A program made the translations under genes and the position numbers. The notes under the pieces were generated by a model. The model searched no databases and had not been told where the DNA came from. It saw only the letters and a list, made by a program, of their open reading frames with translations. A stretch of 64,000 nucleotides of DNA from Mytilisepta virgata (taxonomy: Eukaryota > Mollusca > Bivalvia > Mytilida > Mytilidae): NCBI GenBank assembly GCA_028015205.1, contig JAPWFG010000056.1:1-64000 (forward strand). Reading direction: 5' to 3'. Of the stretch, positions 12,130 to 24,289 are shown piece after piece (position 1 is the first letter of the stretch; the number at the start of each line of letters is the position of its first letter).

Positions 12130-13806
12130 CTAGAGGCTCTCAAGAGCCTGTATCGCTCACCTGGATTTAACTTTTCACCTTGAGCAGACCTAAAAATTTA
12201 AGTGTTGCAGTCAATTTGGCTGATTTTTCTATAGGATTCTGTGTTAAACTAATTTCAGCCATGTTGGTTGACAATCCACGTGATCGGACATATTTCTGAA
12301 AGAGGATCTCCTAAGGACCAATGCTGCAAAGTCTGGCTCCAATATGTCAAGTGGTTTCAGACAAGAAGATTTTTCAATGAATTTTTCCATAGGGCCCTAT
12401 GTTAAACTAAGTTCTGCTGTGGCGGCCATCTTGGTTGACATTCTGGGTCGTCGCACAAAAATTCTGAAAGAGGACCATCTAAGGACCCATTTAAGTCTAA
12501 TTCTAATTGACTTAGTGGTTTCAGACGAGAAGATTTTTGAGTGAATTTCCCATAGGGTCCTATGTTAAACTAAGTTCTGCTGTGGCGGCCATCTTGGTTT
12601 ACAGTCCACGAAATTTGACACATTTCTGAAAAAGGACCTCCTAAGGACCAATGCCGCCAAGTCCTGCTCCAATATGTCAAGTGGTTTCAGACAACACGAT
12701 TTTTCAATGAATTTTCCTATAGGGCCTATGTTAAACTAAGTTCAGCTGTGGCGGCCATCTTGGTTCACAGTCCGGGTCATCAGACACACCTCTCTAAGAG
12801 GACCATCTAAGGACCATTGCTGCCAAGTCTGGTTCCAATTGGTCAAGTGGTTTAAGGCAAGAATATTTTTCAATGAATTTTCCCATAGGGCCCTATGTTA
12901 AACTAAGTTCGGCTGTGGCGGCCTTCTTGGTTAACAGTCCGGGTCATTGGACATATTTCTGAAAGAGAACCTCCTAAGAACCATTACTGCCAACTTTGGT
13001 TCCAATTGGCCTTGTAGTTTCATATAAGAAGATTTTTGAAATTCACAACCCCCCCCCCCCCCCCCCCCCCCCCCATTTTTTTCTATTTTTAGTAACAGCA
13101 GCCATGGAAGTCGGGGATGCCAGACATAATTTTGGAAGGGGGCCACCCAAGGACCATTCCACCAAAGTCTGGTCTCAATTGGCTCAGTGGTTTGAGAGGA
13201 AAAGATCTTTAAAGCAAAGTTTACGCTGAATGCCGTCTTTAAAGGGCAAAAACTCCTATAAGGGGTCAATCAACGATTTTGGTCATGTTGACTTATTTGT
13301 AGATCTTACTTTGTTGAACATTTTTGCTGTTTACAATTTGTCTTTATCTATAATAATATTCAAGATAATAAACTGAAACTGCAAAATTTCCTTAAAATTA
13401 ACAATTCAGGGGCAATAACCCAACAAAGGGTTGACCGATTCGTCTGAAAATTTCATGACAGGTAGATCTTGACCTGATGAACATTTTTACCCCATGTCAG
13501 TTTTGCTCTAATTGCTTTAGTTTTTGAGATATAAGACAAAAACTGCAGTTTACCCCTATGTTCTATTTTTAGCCATGTCGGCCATGTTGGTTGACAGGCG
13601 GGGTCATCGGACACATTTTTTAAACTAGATACCCTAATGATGCTTGTGGCCAAGTTTGGTTCAATTTGGCCCAGTAGTTTCAGAGGAGAAGATTTTTGTA
13701 AAAGTTAACGGACGACGACGGACGACGACGGACGACGGACGACGACGGACGACGGACGCCAAGTGATGAGAAAAGCTCACTTGACCCTTTGGGTCAGGTG
13801 AGCTAA
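12130..13806 (+). repeat. Complete G1-family element
   Basis: It starts CTAGAGGCTCTCAAGAGCCT, itself a small hairpin (AGGCTC/GAGCCT), followed by GTATCGCTCACCTGG. It contains about five units of roughly 165 bp, a long C-run at 13050-13074, the 'gggcaaaaactcc' module, and a (GACGACG)n tract near 13715-13757. It ends in a hairpin at 13774-13804 followed by CTAA. GCTCACCTGG near the start is complementary to CCAGGTGAGC-type sequence in the terminal hairpin. No protein is encoded. Confidence 0.8.
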
Positions 13807-13904
13807 AAAGTGGACAGTTTCTAGAGGGAATTTCTATTATCAATCTTGCGAAGTTTTAACACATTTTATAATGCAGTTTCAGATGCAAAGATTTTAAAAA
13901 AAAA

Positions 13905-15663
13905 CAAGAGGCTCACCAGAGCCTGTATCGCTCACCTGGGGTCTGGTTTTCATTGGACAATTAATCAACTATTTGACCAAGTTTGTTGCAATTGGTTCAA
14001 ATGTTCAGGGAAAATTTGTTGAAGATTTATTTTTCATAAGGTTTAATGTTAAAATATGTTCCCTGATGGTGGTAGTCCTGGCAGGAAGTTGATAAAATTG
14101 ACCAGGAATAAGGGTGAATCTTAAATAAATGTAACAGAACCCGACCTCAAATTACACAAACCAATAACTCCTAAATAGAATTTGGGAATCCCTTCAAAAT
14201 TTCACGGTAGGTAGATCTCAACATGGCAAACATTTTTCAATTTATATTTCACTTCTATCTCAAATAGTTTTGGAGATAAATGCAAAAATGTTAAAATTTT
14301 GAAATTTGACAAAAAAAGGGCAATAACTCCTAAATGGGTTTTGGGATTTCCTTTAAAATTTCAGGGTATGTAGATCTCAACATGGCAAACATTTTTCAAA
14401 TTTACATTTCACTTCTATCTCAAATAGTTTTGGAGATAAATGACGAAAAATGTTAAATTATGAAAATTTGATGAAAAAGGGCAATAACTCCTAAATGGGT
14501 TCTAGGATTTCCTTCAAAATTTCAGGGTAGGTAGATCTTGTCATGCTGATCAATTTTACCCCATGTCAGATTTTTGATATCTGTAACGGTTTTTAAGTTA
14601 TAAGCCAAAAACAACACATGCACCCCTATATTCTATTTTTAGCTACGATAACCATGTTTTATGTCAGATCAAAATAAATTGAAGAATGCTTGTAGAGGAC
14701 ATGTCATAGATCATTCCTATTAAGTTTCAAACCAATCGGCCCAGCGGTTTCAGAGGAGAAGATTTTTGAATAAAACATTTTTGAAAATTTGACAAAAAAA
14801 GAGCAACAACTCCTAAATGGGTTTTGGGATTTCCTTAAAAATTTCAGGGTAGGTAGATCTCAACATGGCAAACATTTTTCAAATTTACATTTCACTTCTA
14901 TCTCAACAGTTTTGGAGATAAATGATGAAAAATGTTAAAATTTTGAAAATTTAACTCCTAAATGGGTTTTGGAATTTCCTTCAAAATTTCAGAGTAGGTA
15001 GATCTTGTCATGCTGATCAATTTTACCCCATGTCAGATTTTCGATATCTGTAACGGTTTTTGAGTTATTAGCAAAAAACAGCAATTTACCACTATGTTCT
15101 ATTTTTAGTAACAGCGGCCACGTTTTTTGACGAATCAAAAATCCCCACATCAGTTCTATGCAGGGTACCCCAAGGAACATTCATACCAAGTTTGGTTCTA
15201 ATTAGTCAAGTAGTTTCAGAGGAGAAGATTTTTGAAATAATAACATAAAAAAAAGCCAAAAATGTCAAAAAAGGGCAATAACTCTAACATCAGTTGACAG
15301 ATTTTCACGAAAATCAGCATACAGGTAGCTCTCATCATGCAGAACACTTTCAACCTGCCAGAATTTGCCATAACCTAATGATTTTTGAGATATTTGCGAA
15401 AAACTGTTGTCTGACCCCTACATTCTATTTTTAGTAACAGCAGCCATGTTTTTCAACGGATCAAAATTCCCCACATCAGTTCTATGCAGGATACCTTAAA
15501 GAACATTCATACCAAGTATGGTTCCAATTGGTCAAGTAGTTTCAGAGGAGAAGAGTTTTGAAAAATTGTTAACGACGACGACGGACGACGACGGACGACG
15601 ACAGACGACGACGGACGCCAAGTGATGGCAATAGCTCACATGGCCTTTGGCCAGGTGAGCTAA
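13905..15663 (+). repeat. Complete G1-family element, different internal units
   Basis: The start is CAAGAGGCTCACCAGAGCCT then GTATCGCTCACCTGG. The inside repeats a unit with 'gggcaataactcctaaatgg' and 'aggtagatctcaacatggc' (14150, 14315, 14480, 14800). It ends with a GACGACG tract and the cleanest hairpin of the family at 15633-15661 (13-bp arms, one A/G mismatch, loop TTT), then CTAA. The core differs from its left neighbour while the two ends are the same, so the ends define the family. Confidence 0.8.
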
Positions 15664-16505
15664 AAAGACCAATCGAAATCAAAGATGGCCTCTAGACCTG
15701 AGGGCCATGTTGTTCATCCAACCGGAACCAAAGGTGGAAAGTTTGTAAAGGACCTTCCATACATAATTCTTACCAACTTTGGTTACAAGCTGCCTATTAA
15801 TTCCTGAGCAAATCACAAAAAAGTAATTTCCCATATGGTTTCCACTGCCGTCCGATGAGCAGATGAACTTATCCAAAAATGGATTGCTTGTAGAGGGTAT
15901 TGCTGTCATCAAGTTCCAAAATATTTCATAATGTAAATTCAGGAGACGATTTTTGAAAACTGGCCAATCAAAATCAAAGATGGCCTCTGGCAGCCATATT
16001 GTTTATCCAACTGGAACCAAAAGGTGAAAAGTTTGTAGATGTCCTTCCATATACCTTTTTCCCCAACTTTGGTTACAATCTGCTAATTAGTTGGCCCTGA
16101 ACAAATGACACAAAATTCATTTCCCATATGGTTTACATGGACACTTTGAGCAGCCGAAGACATCAGATGAGCATATGAACCTCAACCAAAAGTGAATGTT
16201 TGTAGAGGGTACTGCTGTCATAATTCCTCCCAAGTTTCATAACATTACGTAGTTTCAGAGTAGAAGATTTTGGAAAATAGACAAATAAAAATCAAAGATG
16301 GCCTCTGTTGGCCATACTGTTCATCCAACCGGAACAAAAGCTGGATCGTATGTAGAGGTCCTTCCATACATCATTCCTAACGAGTTTGGCTAAAATCCGC
16401 CAAGTAGTTTCAGAGAATAAGATTAAAATGGGAAAAATGTACGAATGACGGACACAAAGGGGTGACATGTATAAGTTCACATGGCCTTTAGGCGAGGTGA
16501 GCTAA
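15664..16505 (+). repeat. G1-family 3' portion with about 300-bp units
   Basis: Three units start with 'aatcaaagatggcctct' near 15673, 15969 and 16290. The copy has no 5' signature and abuts the previous element. It ends with a hairpin at 16474-16503 and CTAA, about 50 bp from the splice donor of the host exon at 16558. Confidence 0.7.
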
Positions 16506-16557
16506 AAATGCACATAAATAACAAACAACAACTTTAAAAGCAATACAATTATTATAC

Positions 16558-16668
16558 CAGAATCGGTATTGATATCTGGGCCTTCTATCTGTTGTCTGAT
16601 TTCCCATAATGCACCTCTTGTAGCATGTTTCACTAGTCTTTTGTCTAAATGTTCCAACTGGTTTAACT
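16558..16668 (-). CDS. Downstream exon of the ARM-repeat gene
   Basis: On the minus strand a pyrimidine tract with cccttttttcag (16669-16680) is followed by a 111-bp open exon and a donor, CTG|GTATAA (GT at 16557-16556). It encodes about 37 residues, including LNQLEHLDKRLVK and the ARM-helix-like ATRGALWEIRQQ. Entry phase is 1: the single base G carried from the exon ending at 39473 plus AG here gives a Glu codon, so the reading frame is kept. 'GALW' helices close to a final helical repeat are typical of invertebrate ARM proteins that end in a TIR domain. Seen: splice signals, phase and helix pattern. Inferred: that it belongs to the gene 22.8 kb upstream. Bases 16669-17025, beyond the acceptor, show no further feature. 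Confidence 0.55.
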
Positions 16669-17025
16669 CTGAAAAAAGGGAAAAAATTAGACAGGAGACC
16701 TGCATTGCAGTTACAGGGTTCTAGTTACACATGTAGGACTAACTGGATTTATCTATAAAAATCAGATTTACCTATAAGGTGTGAGGGAAATTTTATTACT
16801 ACATTGTGTAATCTGATATTTTTTATCAAATCTGATTCACTAAACATGTTAATTTCACAGTATGTATTACCAATATGTTTTTTTTTTGTATAATTACATC
16901 TTACATGTATATAAGAAACAAGCATTCTGATTGGTTGATAATCAGGGTATTTCACAAATCATCTCCTTTTCTGCATTCATTGTATACATTAACATTGGAG
17001 AAAGTAAGCAGCTTTCAACAAAAGA

Positions 17026-17250
17026 ATGAAGGACAATAGAAGCGATCTAACAAAGAAAGACTTTCTACCCGTCAGCCAGCAGTCGGTTCACTGGACAAAA
17101 CCTGGGGACTTTGGTAAAATGAAAGTTTCAATAATAGAACAAAATTTGAATTGGAGTGATCAAGAAAGGCAGGAGACAAGAGAAAGCTTCTGGATAAAAG
17201 AACTAGGCAACTTACATCCAAGGGGAATAAACAAAAAGAAAGAAATTTAT
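17026..17250 (+). pseudogene. Remnant of a Penelope-like GIY-YIG C-terminus
   Basis: The open frame contains LPVSQQSVHW, MKVSIIEQNLNWSD, ESFWIKELGNLHPRGINKKK. Tails of this form, with an 'xxHF...PGH' segment, 'hWsd..R...E.fWI..L.TL.P.GiN', close the GIY-YIG endonuclease of Penelope-like elements. The GIY-YIG catalytic core and the reverse transcriptase upstream are absent, so this is a 3' scrap. The hydrophobic residues after 17255 are AT-rich read-through. The family assignment comes from pattern memory; the clade is not resolved. Confidence 0.5.
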
Positions 17251-17699
17251 TTGTCAACTCAGTACCCACGTCATGTATTATTGATACAGCTATTGTATAC
17301 TTCTTTTTTATTGTTATTTCAAAGTGCTTTATTTATTTTTTTATTTCTACTTTAATTATTAAGTTATTGAATTATTAACCTGTATTATTTTAATTTTTCT
17401 TTAAATGCGTTGCTCCACAGGAGGAAGATCAAGATCACGATTAGCCCTATTGTTTTCTAGATGTAATTAATTAGTCATTTCGCAACACCACAGCACTGAA
17501 ATGAAGGATCTCAGTGATCTGAACATTTTGCTAAGTTTGAATTATTGTTATAATTCAAACATTTATTCATTTTGATGTTGTTTTGCAACTTTTTAGACGT
17601 TTATTTATTTTTTAGTTTGCATTGAATCATTATTTTATATATATATATACAACTAAATACTAACCCAACACTGTTAAAATCAGATTTTAATACTGTCAA
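17251..17699. other. No gene recognised
   Basis: AT-rich sequence after the Penelope-like scrap, possibly its 3' untranslated region. It includes a short imperfect inverted repeat, 'tttgaattattgttataattcaaa' region at 17536-17560, and a TA microsatellite at 17635-17649. Confidence 0.35.
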
Positions 17700-17797
17700 A
17701 TTTCTGTCTGCCTATGGCGGAACTCAAACCACTATGGCACCTATTCGCCTAGCACCATGTCCATCGCCCTAGACCACTCGGCCAAATCCGCTATACA
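17700..17797 (-). repeat. tRNA-like SINE head
   Basis: On the minus strand an A-box-like TGGCCGAGTGG (17784-17774) and a B-box-like GGTTTGAGTTCC (17730-17719) are spaced as in Leu/Ser-type tRNAs. The acceptor stem does not pair convincingly and the sequence runs on into AT-rich DNA, so this is a tRNA-derived SINE relic rather than a tRNA gene. Confidence 0.5.
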
Positions 17798-18296
17798 AAA
17801 AATATAGCTTCAGTGGCCAAGGTGAATCTTGGGATGAACATGGTACATGTGTGTATGCGTGTGTATGCGTGTGGCGATTGAATTTTATTACCTCTCTGGC
17901 ATTTATTTGGCAGCAATCGGATTTAGCTATTTTTTGATACATTATATGGGATGATAATGTTTTATTATCATACAGTCACAGTAAATAGAGTATTTAACTA
18001 ATAGTCTTAATATTGTGACAACCATATAATGTATATATCCAGTGGATTTCCGATGCATTATTGGAGATAAGGGTAGTCCTAAATATTTATATACGCCTAA
18101 TATATATATATATATATGTGTGTCGTATAGTCATGTTATTATTTTGTACACGTTATAACCTGTATGAAAAAATTTTACGAATTATTACTTTATGATAGCA
18201 GCATACAAGTTATCATCTGTATAACCTGAGCTCAGTACGACTTATTATTTATAGAGATTTTTATCGTAAATAAATAATAACTTGTACAAAGATTAA
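17798..18296. other. No gene recognised; TA microsatellite
   Basis: AT-rich sequence with a (TA)n tract at about 18098-18117 and 'gtgtgtatgcgtgtgtatgc' near 17850. No coding signal is visible. Confidence 0.4.
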
Positions 18297-20340
18297 CTAG
18301 AGGCTTCAAGAGCCTGTATCGCTCACCTGGATTTAACTTGTCCACTAAAATTTAAGTGTAGCAGTCAATGTGGATAGTTTCCCTTAGGGTCCTATGTTAA
18401 ACTAAGTGTAGTTGTGGTGGCAGTCAGGGTCATCAGACATAATTCTGAAAGAGAACAATCTAAGGACCACTGCTTCCAAGTCTAGTTCCAATTGGTCAAG
18501 TGGTTTCAGACAAGAAGACTTTTAGATGAATTTTCCCATAGGGTCCTATGTTAAACTAAGTTCGGCTGTGGTGGCCATCTTAGTTAACAGTCCAAGTCAT
18601 CCGATATACAGTCAAACCTGCTGCGACCACCTGTATTAAGCAATGGCCTGTCGTAAAAGACCATCATTTCAAATCCCCTGTAGTTCTAAAAGAAGACCAT
18701 CTTAGGACCATTGCTGTTAAGTCAGGTTCCATTATTGCCCCAGTGGTTTCAGACAAGATGTTTTTTTTTTAATTTTCCAATAGGGTCCTATGTTAAACTA
18801 AATTCTGCTGTGGCAGCCATCTTAGTTGACAGTCTGGGTACTTGGACACATTTCAGAAACAGGACCATATAAGGGCCATTGCTTCCTAGTACCGTGGTTT
18901 CAGACAAGAAGGATCCTATGTTAAACTAAATTCAGCTGTGGCGGCCAACTTGGTTCACAGTCTGGGTCATTGAACATACTTCTGATAGAAAACCATTTAA
19001 GGACCATTGCTACCAACTCTATTTCTTATTGGCTCAGTGGTTTCAGACAAGAAGATTTTAAATGAATTTTCCCATAAGGTTCTATGTTAAACTAAGTTCA
19101 GCTGTGCGGCCAACTTGGTTGACAGTCCAGGTCATCAGACAAATTTCTTAAAGAGGACCATCTAAGGACATTGCTGCCAAGTCTGGTTCCAAGTGGTTTC
19201 AGACAAGAAGATTTTTCAATGAATTTTCCCATAGGGCCCTACGTTAAATTAAGTTCGGCTGTGGCAGCCAACTTGGTTGACAGTCCGGGTCATCAGACAT
19301 AATTCTTAAAGAGGACCATCTAAGGACCATTGCTGGAAAGTCTGGTTCCAATTGGCTCATTGGTTTCAGACAAGAAGATTTTTAAACTAGAGGGTCCCAG
19401 GAGCCTGTATCACCTGTCCATCTTGACTGACAGCAAGGAACACTGCTGGCAAGGTCCAACTGGCTCATTGGTTTCAAACAAGAAGATCTTTCAGTGAACT
19501 TTCCCATTAGTTCCTTTGTTAAACTAATTTCCTCTCTGGCAGCCATCTTCAAAGGCAGGCAGGGTCATTGGATATAATTCTGAAAGAGGACGAACTAAGG
19601 ACCATTGTTGCCAACCTTTGTTCCAATTGCCAAAGCGGTTTCAGACAAAAAAGATCTTTAAGTAAATTCCCCATAGGGTCCTATGTTAAACTATGTTCGG
19701 CTCTGGTGGCCATCTTGAATGGTGGACAGGGTCATCGAATATATAATTTTGAAGGAGGACCAACCAAGGACCATTGCTGCCAAGTTTTGTTCCAATTGGC
19801 CAAGTGGTTTCAGACATGAAGATCTTTAAGTAAATTTCGCATAGGTCATATGTTAAACTATGTTTGGCTGTGTCGGCCATCAGGGTTGTCGGATATTATT
19901 CTGAAAGAGGACCACCTAAGGACCATTGCTGCCTAATTGTCAAGTTTTGTTCCATTTGGCCAAGTGGTTTCAGAGAAAAATATTTCTTTATATAAGCCGA
20001 TCAGAAACAAGAATTGCCCATGACAGTCATGCTTGTCGTCCAATCAGAATTAAAAAAATTAATTTCAGAAAAGACTTTCCATAGATGCTTCTTGTAAAGT
20101 TTGAATAACAGTTTTGGCCAAGTAGTTCCAGAGAGAAAAATTTTTTTTAATCAACCAATGAGGAACAAGAATTGCCTATGATGGCCATGTTTGTTGCACA
20201 ATCGGGACGAACTGAGGAAACTTTGTAAAGAACCTCCAATATATGCTTCCTCTCAAGTTTCGTTTCTTTAAAGGAAAAGTTTACAATGGACACCAAGTCA
20301 TGGAAAAAAGTCACATGGCCTTTTAGACCAGGTGAGCTAA
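18297..20340 (+). repeat. G1-family element with a second 5' end inside
   Basis: The start is CTAGAGGCTTCAAGAGCCT then GTATCGCTCACCTGG. About six to seven 160-bp-type units follow, then a second G1 5' signature at 19387 (ctagagggtcccaggagcct) with further units, then a hairpin at 20309-20338 and CTAA. The simplest reading is one G1 copy inserted into, or recombined with, another. An insertion of about 75 bp lies in one unit at 18607-18683. Confidence 0.7.
18607..18683. mobile_element. Small insertion beginning 'acagtcaaacctg'
   Basis: Neighbouring G1 units read 'catcggacata' directly followed by 'ttctgaaagaggacc'. Here about 75 bp starting 'acagtcaaacctgctgcgac' separates the two halves. Many invertebrate DNA transposons start with CAGTCAAACCTG, so it may be the remnant of one. 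No inverted end or target duplication was identified. Confidence 0.4.
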
Positions 20341-21270
20341 AATATATTCCCATTATATCGTATGTAAAACTAAGATCAGCTGTGGCCGCCATCTTGTTTG
20401 ACAGTCCGGGCCATTGGACATAATTCTTAAAGAGGACCATTGCTGCCAAGTCTGGTTCCAATTGGTCAAGTGGTTTCAGACAAGAAGATTTTTCAATGAA
20501 TTTTTCCATAGGGCCCTATATTAAACTAAGTTTGGCTGTGGTGGCCATTTTGGTTAACAGTCCAGGTCATCAGACATTGTTCTGCAAGAGAACCTCCTAA
20601 GGACCATTACTGCCAAGTCTTGTTCCAACTGACCATGTACCCGGTAGTTTTATGTGGGTTGGAAGTCGGGGATGCCAGACATAAATTTGGAAGGGGGCCA
20701 CCCAAGGACCATTCCACCAAATTTTGTTCCCAATTGGCACAGTGGTTTCAGACTTTTTTTAAAAATATTCCTATCAGGCTATGTTAATTTAAGTTCAGCT
20801 GTGGTGGCCATCTTGGTTGACAGCTCTGTCATCGGACATACTTCTTAAAGAGGACCATTGCTGCAAGTCTAGTTCCAATAGTTCAGTGGTTTCAATGAAT
20901 TTTCCCATAGGGCCTTATATTAAACTAAGCTTGGCTGTGGCGGTCATCTTGGTTAACAGTCCAGGTCACAGGACAAAGAGAAACTCCTAAGGACCATTAC
21001 TGTCAAGTCTGGTTCCAATTGGCCATGTAGTTTTATAGAAGATTTTGAAATTCATCCTCCCTTTTTTCTATTTTTAATAACAGCAGCCATGTCGGTTGGA
21101 AGTCAGGGATGCCAGATATACTTTTGGAAGAGGGCCACCCAAGGACCATTCCACCAAAGTTTGTTCCCAATTGGCCCAGTGTTTTTAGAGGAGAAGATCT
21201 TTAAAGGAAAGTTTAATCCGGAAGACGAAGGATGCAATGATGGCAATAGCTCAAATGGCCAGGTGAGCAA
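20341..21270 (+). repeat. G1-family 3' portion
   Basis: It continues 165-bp-type units without a 5' signature ('aaactaagatcagctgtggc', 'ggaccattactgccaagtc') and ends 'agctcaaatggccaggtgag' then CAAAAAA. The hairpin is shortened: the second arm is present but the loop and part of the first arm are lost. Confidence 0.65.
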
Positions 21271-21870
21271 AAAATTTAATTTTCTCCATAAAATTTCAAT
21301 ATTTCTTGGAAATTAATACAAGAAATATGTCCAACCGCTGCTAAACAACCTACACCTTTACCGAAAACAAGAGAAACTCCTTTTATGTTTTGTACTGGCC
21401 ACTACAGAAATTAAAAATTTGTCCTTCTTGCTGCTTTCTGTGCAATGTCTAATCCAGCCATAGTTAGAATATCATACTGCAGAATTGTGTTATTCCTAAT
21501 TCATTTCCGGTAATTACTTGTTCATATTTGTTTGGCCATAATTACAGTATAACTGTAAACAATGAGTTGTTTTCAATCCTAAAAAATTTGTTCACCCCTT
21601 GAAACTCTATTGTAAAATTTTGCACACACATTTGCTGAAAAGACAAGTAAATGTACCTAAATGTAAATGAGCGCAACTATTATGCAACTCAGGATGCCAT
21701 GCTTCGTTGTTTGCAATAATAAGTCACATTGTGTCTGAGTACTTTGGAAGTTACTTTTTGTATTTTTTAAAATTAATAATTTGTAAATGTCTTTGTCTTT
21801 GGAATAGTATTTGGTTTTGCCAACTTGGAATAAAAAATTGATATGGAGCACATTCATTAAGACAACAACA
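21271..21870. other. No gene or repeat recognised
   Basis: AT-rich sequence with no splice-bounded open frame. The 66-codon minus-strand frame here has no recognisable motif. Confidence 0.4.
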
Positions 21871-22640
21871 TATTTCGGTTAAAAATGGCAAATGAAATAA
21901 AAGCTGCGCCACGAGCGCATGATATGCCCATCTTCTTGTGAAAAAAACATAATAGTTTTTGGAATCCTCCTTTATTTAGTGGAGCTGCTGGTGGGATGTA
22001 TATGGAAACCTGGCAAAACATAAGCATGTAAACTTTTAAGCAATATAGATACGGCGCGAAATGTGACAAAAAAAGACTACCTTTTTTACCAAAAAGCTCA
22101 ATAAAAATTCAATTACTCAAAAATAAAATAAAGAATCATCATGAAAAAGTATACAGATCTTCAGATTAATATAACTAAGAAGTGTGTAAAGTTTTATGCA
22201 ATAATTATCAATCGTTTTTGAGATACGGCACGACATGTGAAACCCCCCCTTTTTTTTTTTACAAAAAAACCCATTAACTCTAAAATAAAATTTTGAATCA
22301 TCACCAAAAAGTATACTGATCTTTAGATCAATATAACTAAGAAGTGTGTAAAGTTTTAAGCAATAATCATAAATCGTTTTTGAGATACGGCGCCACATGT
22401 GAAAAAAAAGACACTTCTATTTTAGTTACAAAGTCCCGTATCTAAAAAAGTTTTAATCTTATTTTCACCAAAAAGTATACAGATTGTTTGACAATCATAA
22501 GAAACAACTATGTTAAGTTTCGTGAAATTTGAATGAGTTGTTCTCAAGTTACGGCGCGACATGTTTACGATGGACAGACAGACGCCGGACATTTGTATAC
22601 CATAATACGTCCCGTCAAAATTTTGACCGGCGTATAAAAA
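21871..22640 (+). repeat. G3-family repeat with about 175-bp units and 3' hairpin
   Basis: Units with 'aagaagtgtgtaaagtttta' and 'gttttgagatacggc'-like phrases occur near 22175, 22345 and, more diverged, 22500. The block ends in 'gacagacagacgccggac' and a hairpin at 22605-22635 whose arms are GTCAAAA/TTTTGAC extended by ATACG/CGTAT, followed by AAAAAA. The plan matches G1 and G2 although the sequence differs. Confidence 0.6.
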
Positions 22641-23733
22641 ATGGAGAGAAAAAAACAAACAAACAAAAATATTGATTTTCGAGGACAAATATGGATTTTC
22701 GAGGGTCAATATCGATATTGGCCCTGAGGACAAATAACCGACTCTGACTTCCGGCTATTATAATTGGACATGCAAAAACGTACATATTAGTACAAAACAA
22801 CTGTGATAAACACTTGTTACAGAAATTTTAACTCGCAACAAGGGAGAAAACTACATTGTACAATACATATATTTGTGTAAAATACAACATGTAAGTATGA
22901 CCAGTATATCTAAGATATGAATATACAAATCAAGAAAAATTTTTAAATATTTTTTATTCTGAAATATTAGATAAAATAGAAGTAAATTATTATAGGTATT
23001 GACATATACTGATTTGTGGAAATTATATTCTTCACTGTTTCAGTGTTAGAAATAACTTTTTAAATGAACTTGGCCGAAGGGCAACTTCTTCCAAGAATCC
23101 ACTTGTCCTCATACATTTCAGCTTGCCCAATAGAAATGTGTTAAAACTTACTGAAAACTTCACTTAGAAAATGTAAAGGCTGTTAATGTCTTATATTAAT
23201 GACCATGTTAGCCTCTGAATTTAAATATTTATCATAGTGAATTTGTTTGTGTATATGATTTTTACTGTCTTGTGAGTTTTTTCAACATAATAAATTATAA
23301 TAATCAAGGATTTGAATAGTAGAAGGATACAATCTCGTACTTTCTCGCTTTATCTCACGTGGCAATATTTTAAACTACTCGCTACTTATACATGCCACTA
23401 ACGCCACTACTATTTAATAAAATATATCACAAAATACCGAATTAAATTAAATCTCTTTCCCTTCTCCTTCTTAGAAAAGTGTAAAAACTACACGTTTTTA
23501 AAATATTCTTTGATAAAAATCTAATAATATAATATATTTTTAATAATTTTATATTTATTTGTCTAACTATTTCTCTACTGAAAAATAACTTAAACGACAT
23601 ACCTTAGTAAATTTATAAAGTCTAGTTGTCATAAAACTTTTATTGCATCATCATGTCTTTAAAACTGCATTTCTATCCAAACCAGATATGGACAATGCCC
23701 CTCCCCCCTTTTTTCTGCCCTGCCATATGCATG
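22641..23733. other. No gene recognised
   Basis: AT-rich intronic sequence between the G3 repeat and the BEL/Pao element. No supported open frame or repeat was seen. Confidence 0.4.
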
Positions 23734-23738
23734 AGTAT

Positions 23739-23894
23739 TGTCGGGGATTACACTCTAATGTAAGACAGAACAAAACACAGCTGTACAGCTTTACGTTTAC
23801 TTGCTACTCAGATACTAAGGCGACGCCCCCGCACTGACGTCGACCTTGGTTACAATAGGAAAACGCGACGTCGTGTATCCCGCGCTTCTCGACA
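23739..23894 (-). repeat. 3' LTR of the BEL/Pao element
   Basis: 156 bp, matching the 5' LTR except at 23831. The outer edge is preceded by the target duplication copy AGTAT. Confidence 0.93.
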
Positions 23895-24289
23895 TCCTGG
23901 GGGCCGCGAAATGAAATTCAAAATTTTAACTTTACATTACAATATTGTGAAAATTAAAGAAAAAATTACTGTCTCTCAGATAAATAAAATACGAAACTTT
24001 AGCAGTCTCTAAATCATAAAACTTTAACACAGTCTATAAAATCAAATTCTTCATCACAGTCTCTATGAATCACGAACGAATTGCTCCATATATCTCACAG
24101 TTTACGTTTCGAACGCAGTTTCTATGTAAATTAATCATTTCGATAATTGTTCATCATCAATATCACTTTAAACAGTTCATAATCACTAACACTTTGAACA
24201 GTCCATTATCACTATTAACAGTCCATAAAGTTCTAATAAACAGTCCATATTTCACAAGTATCATGAATTGGTATGATGCTAGTTAATCG

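Noticed and set aside
17700..17797. tRNA-Leu or tRNA-Ser gene on the minus strand
   Set aside because: The boxes are imperfect and no convincing acceptor or anticodon stems form; a SINE head fits better.
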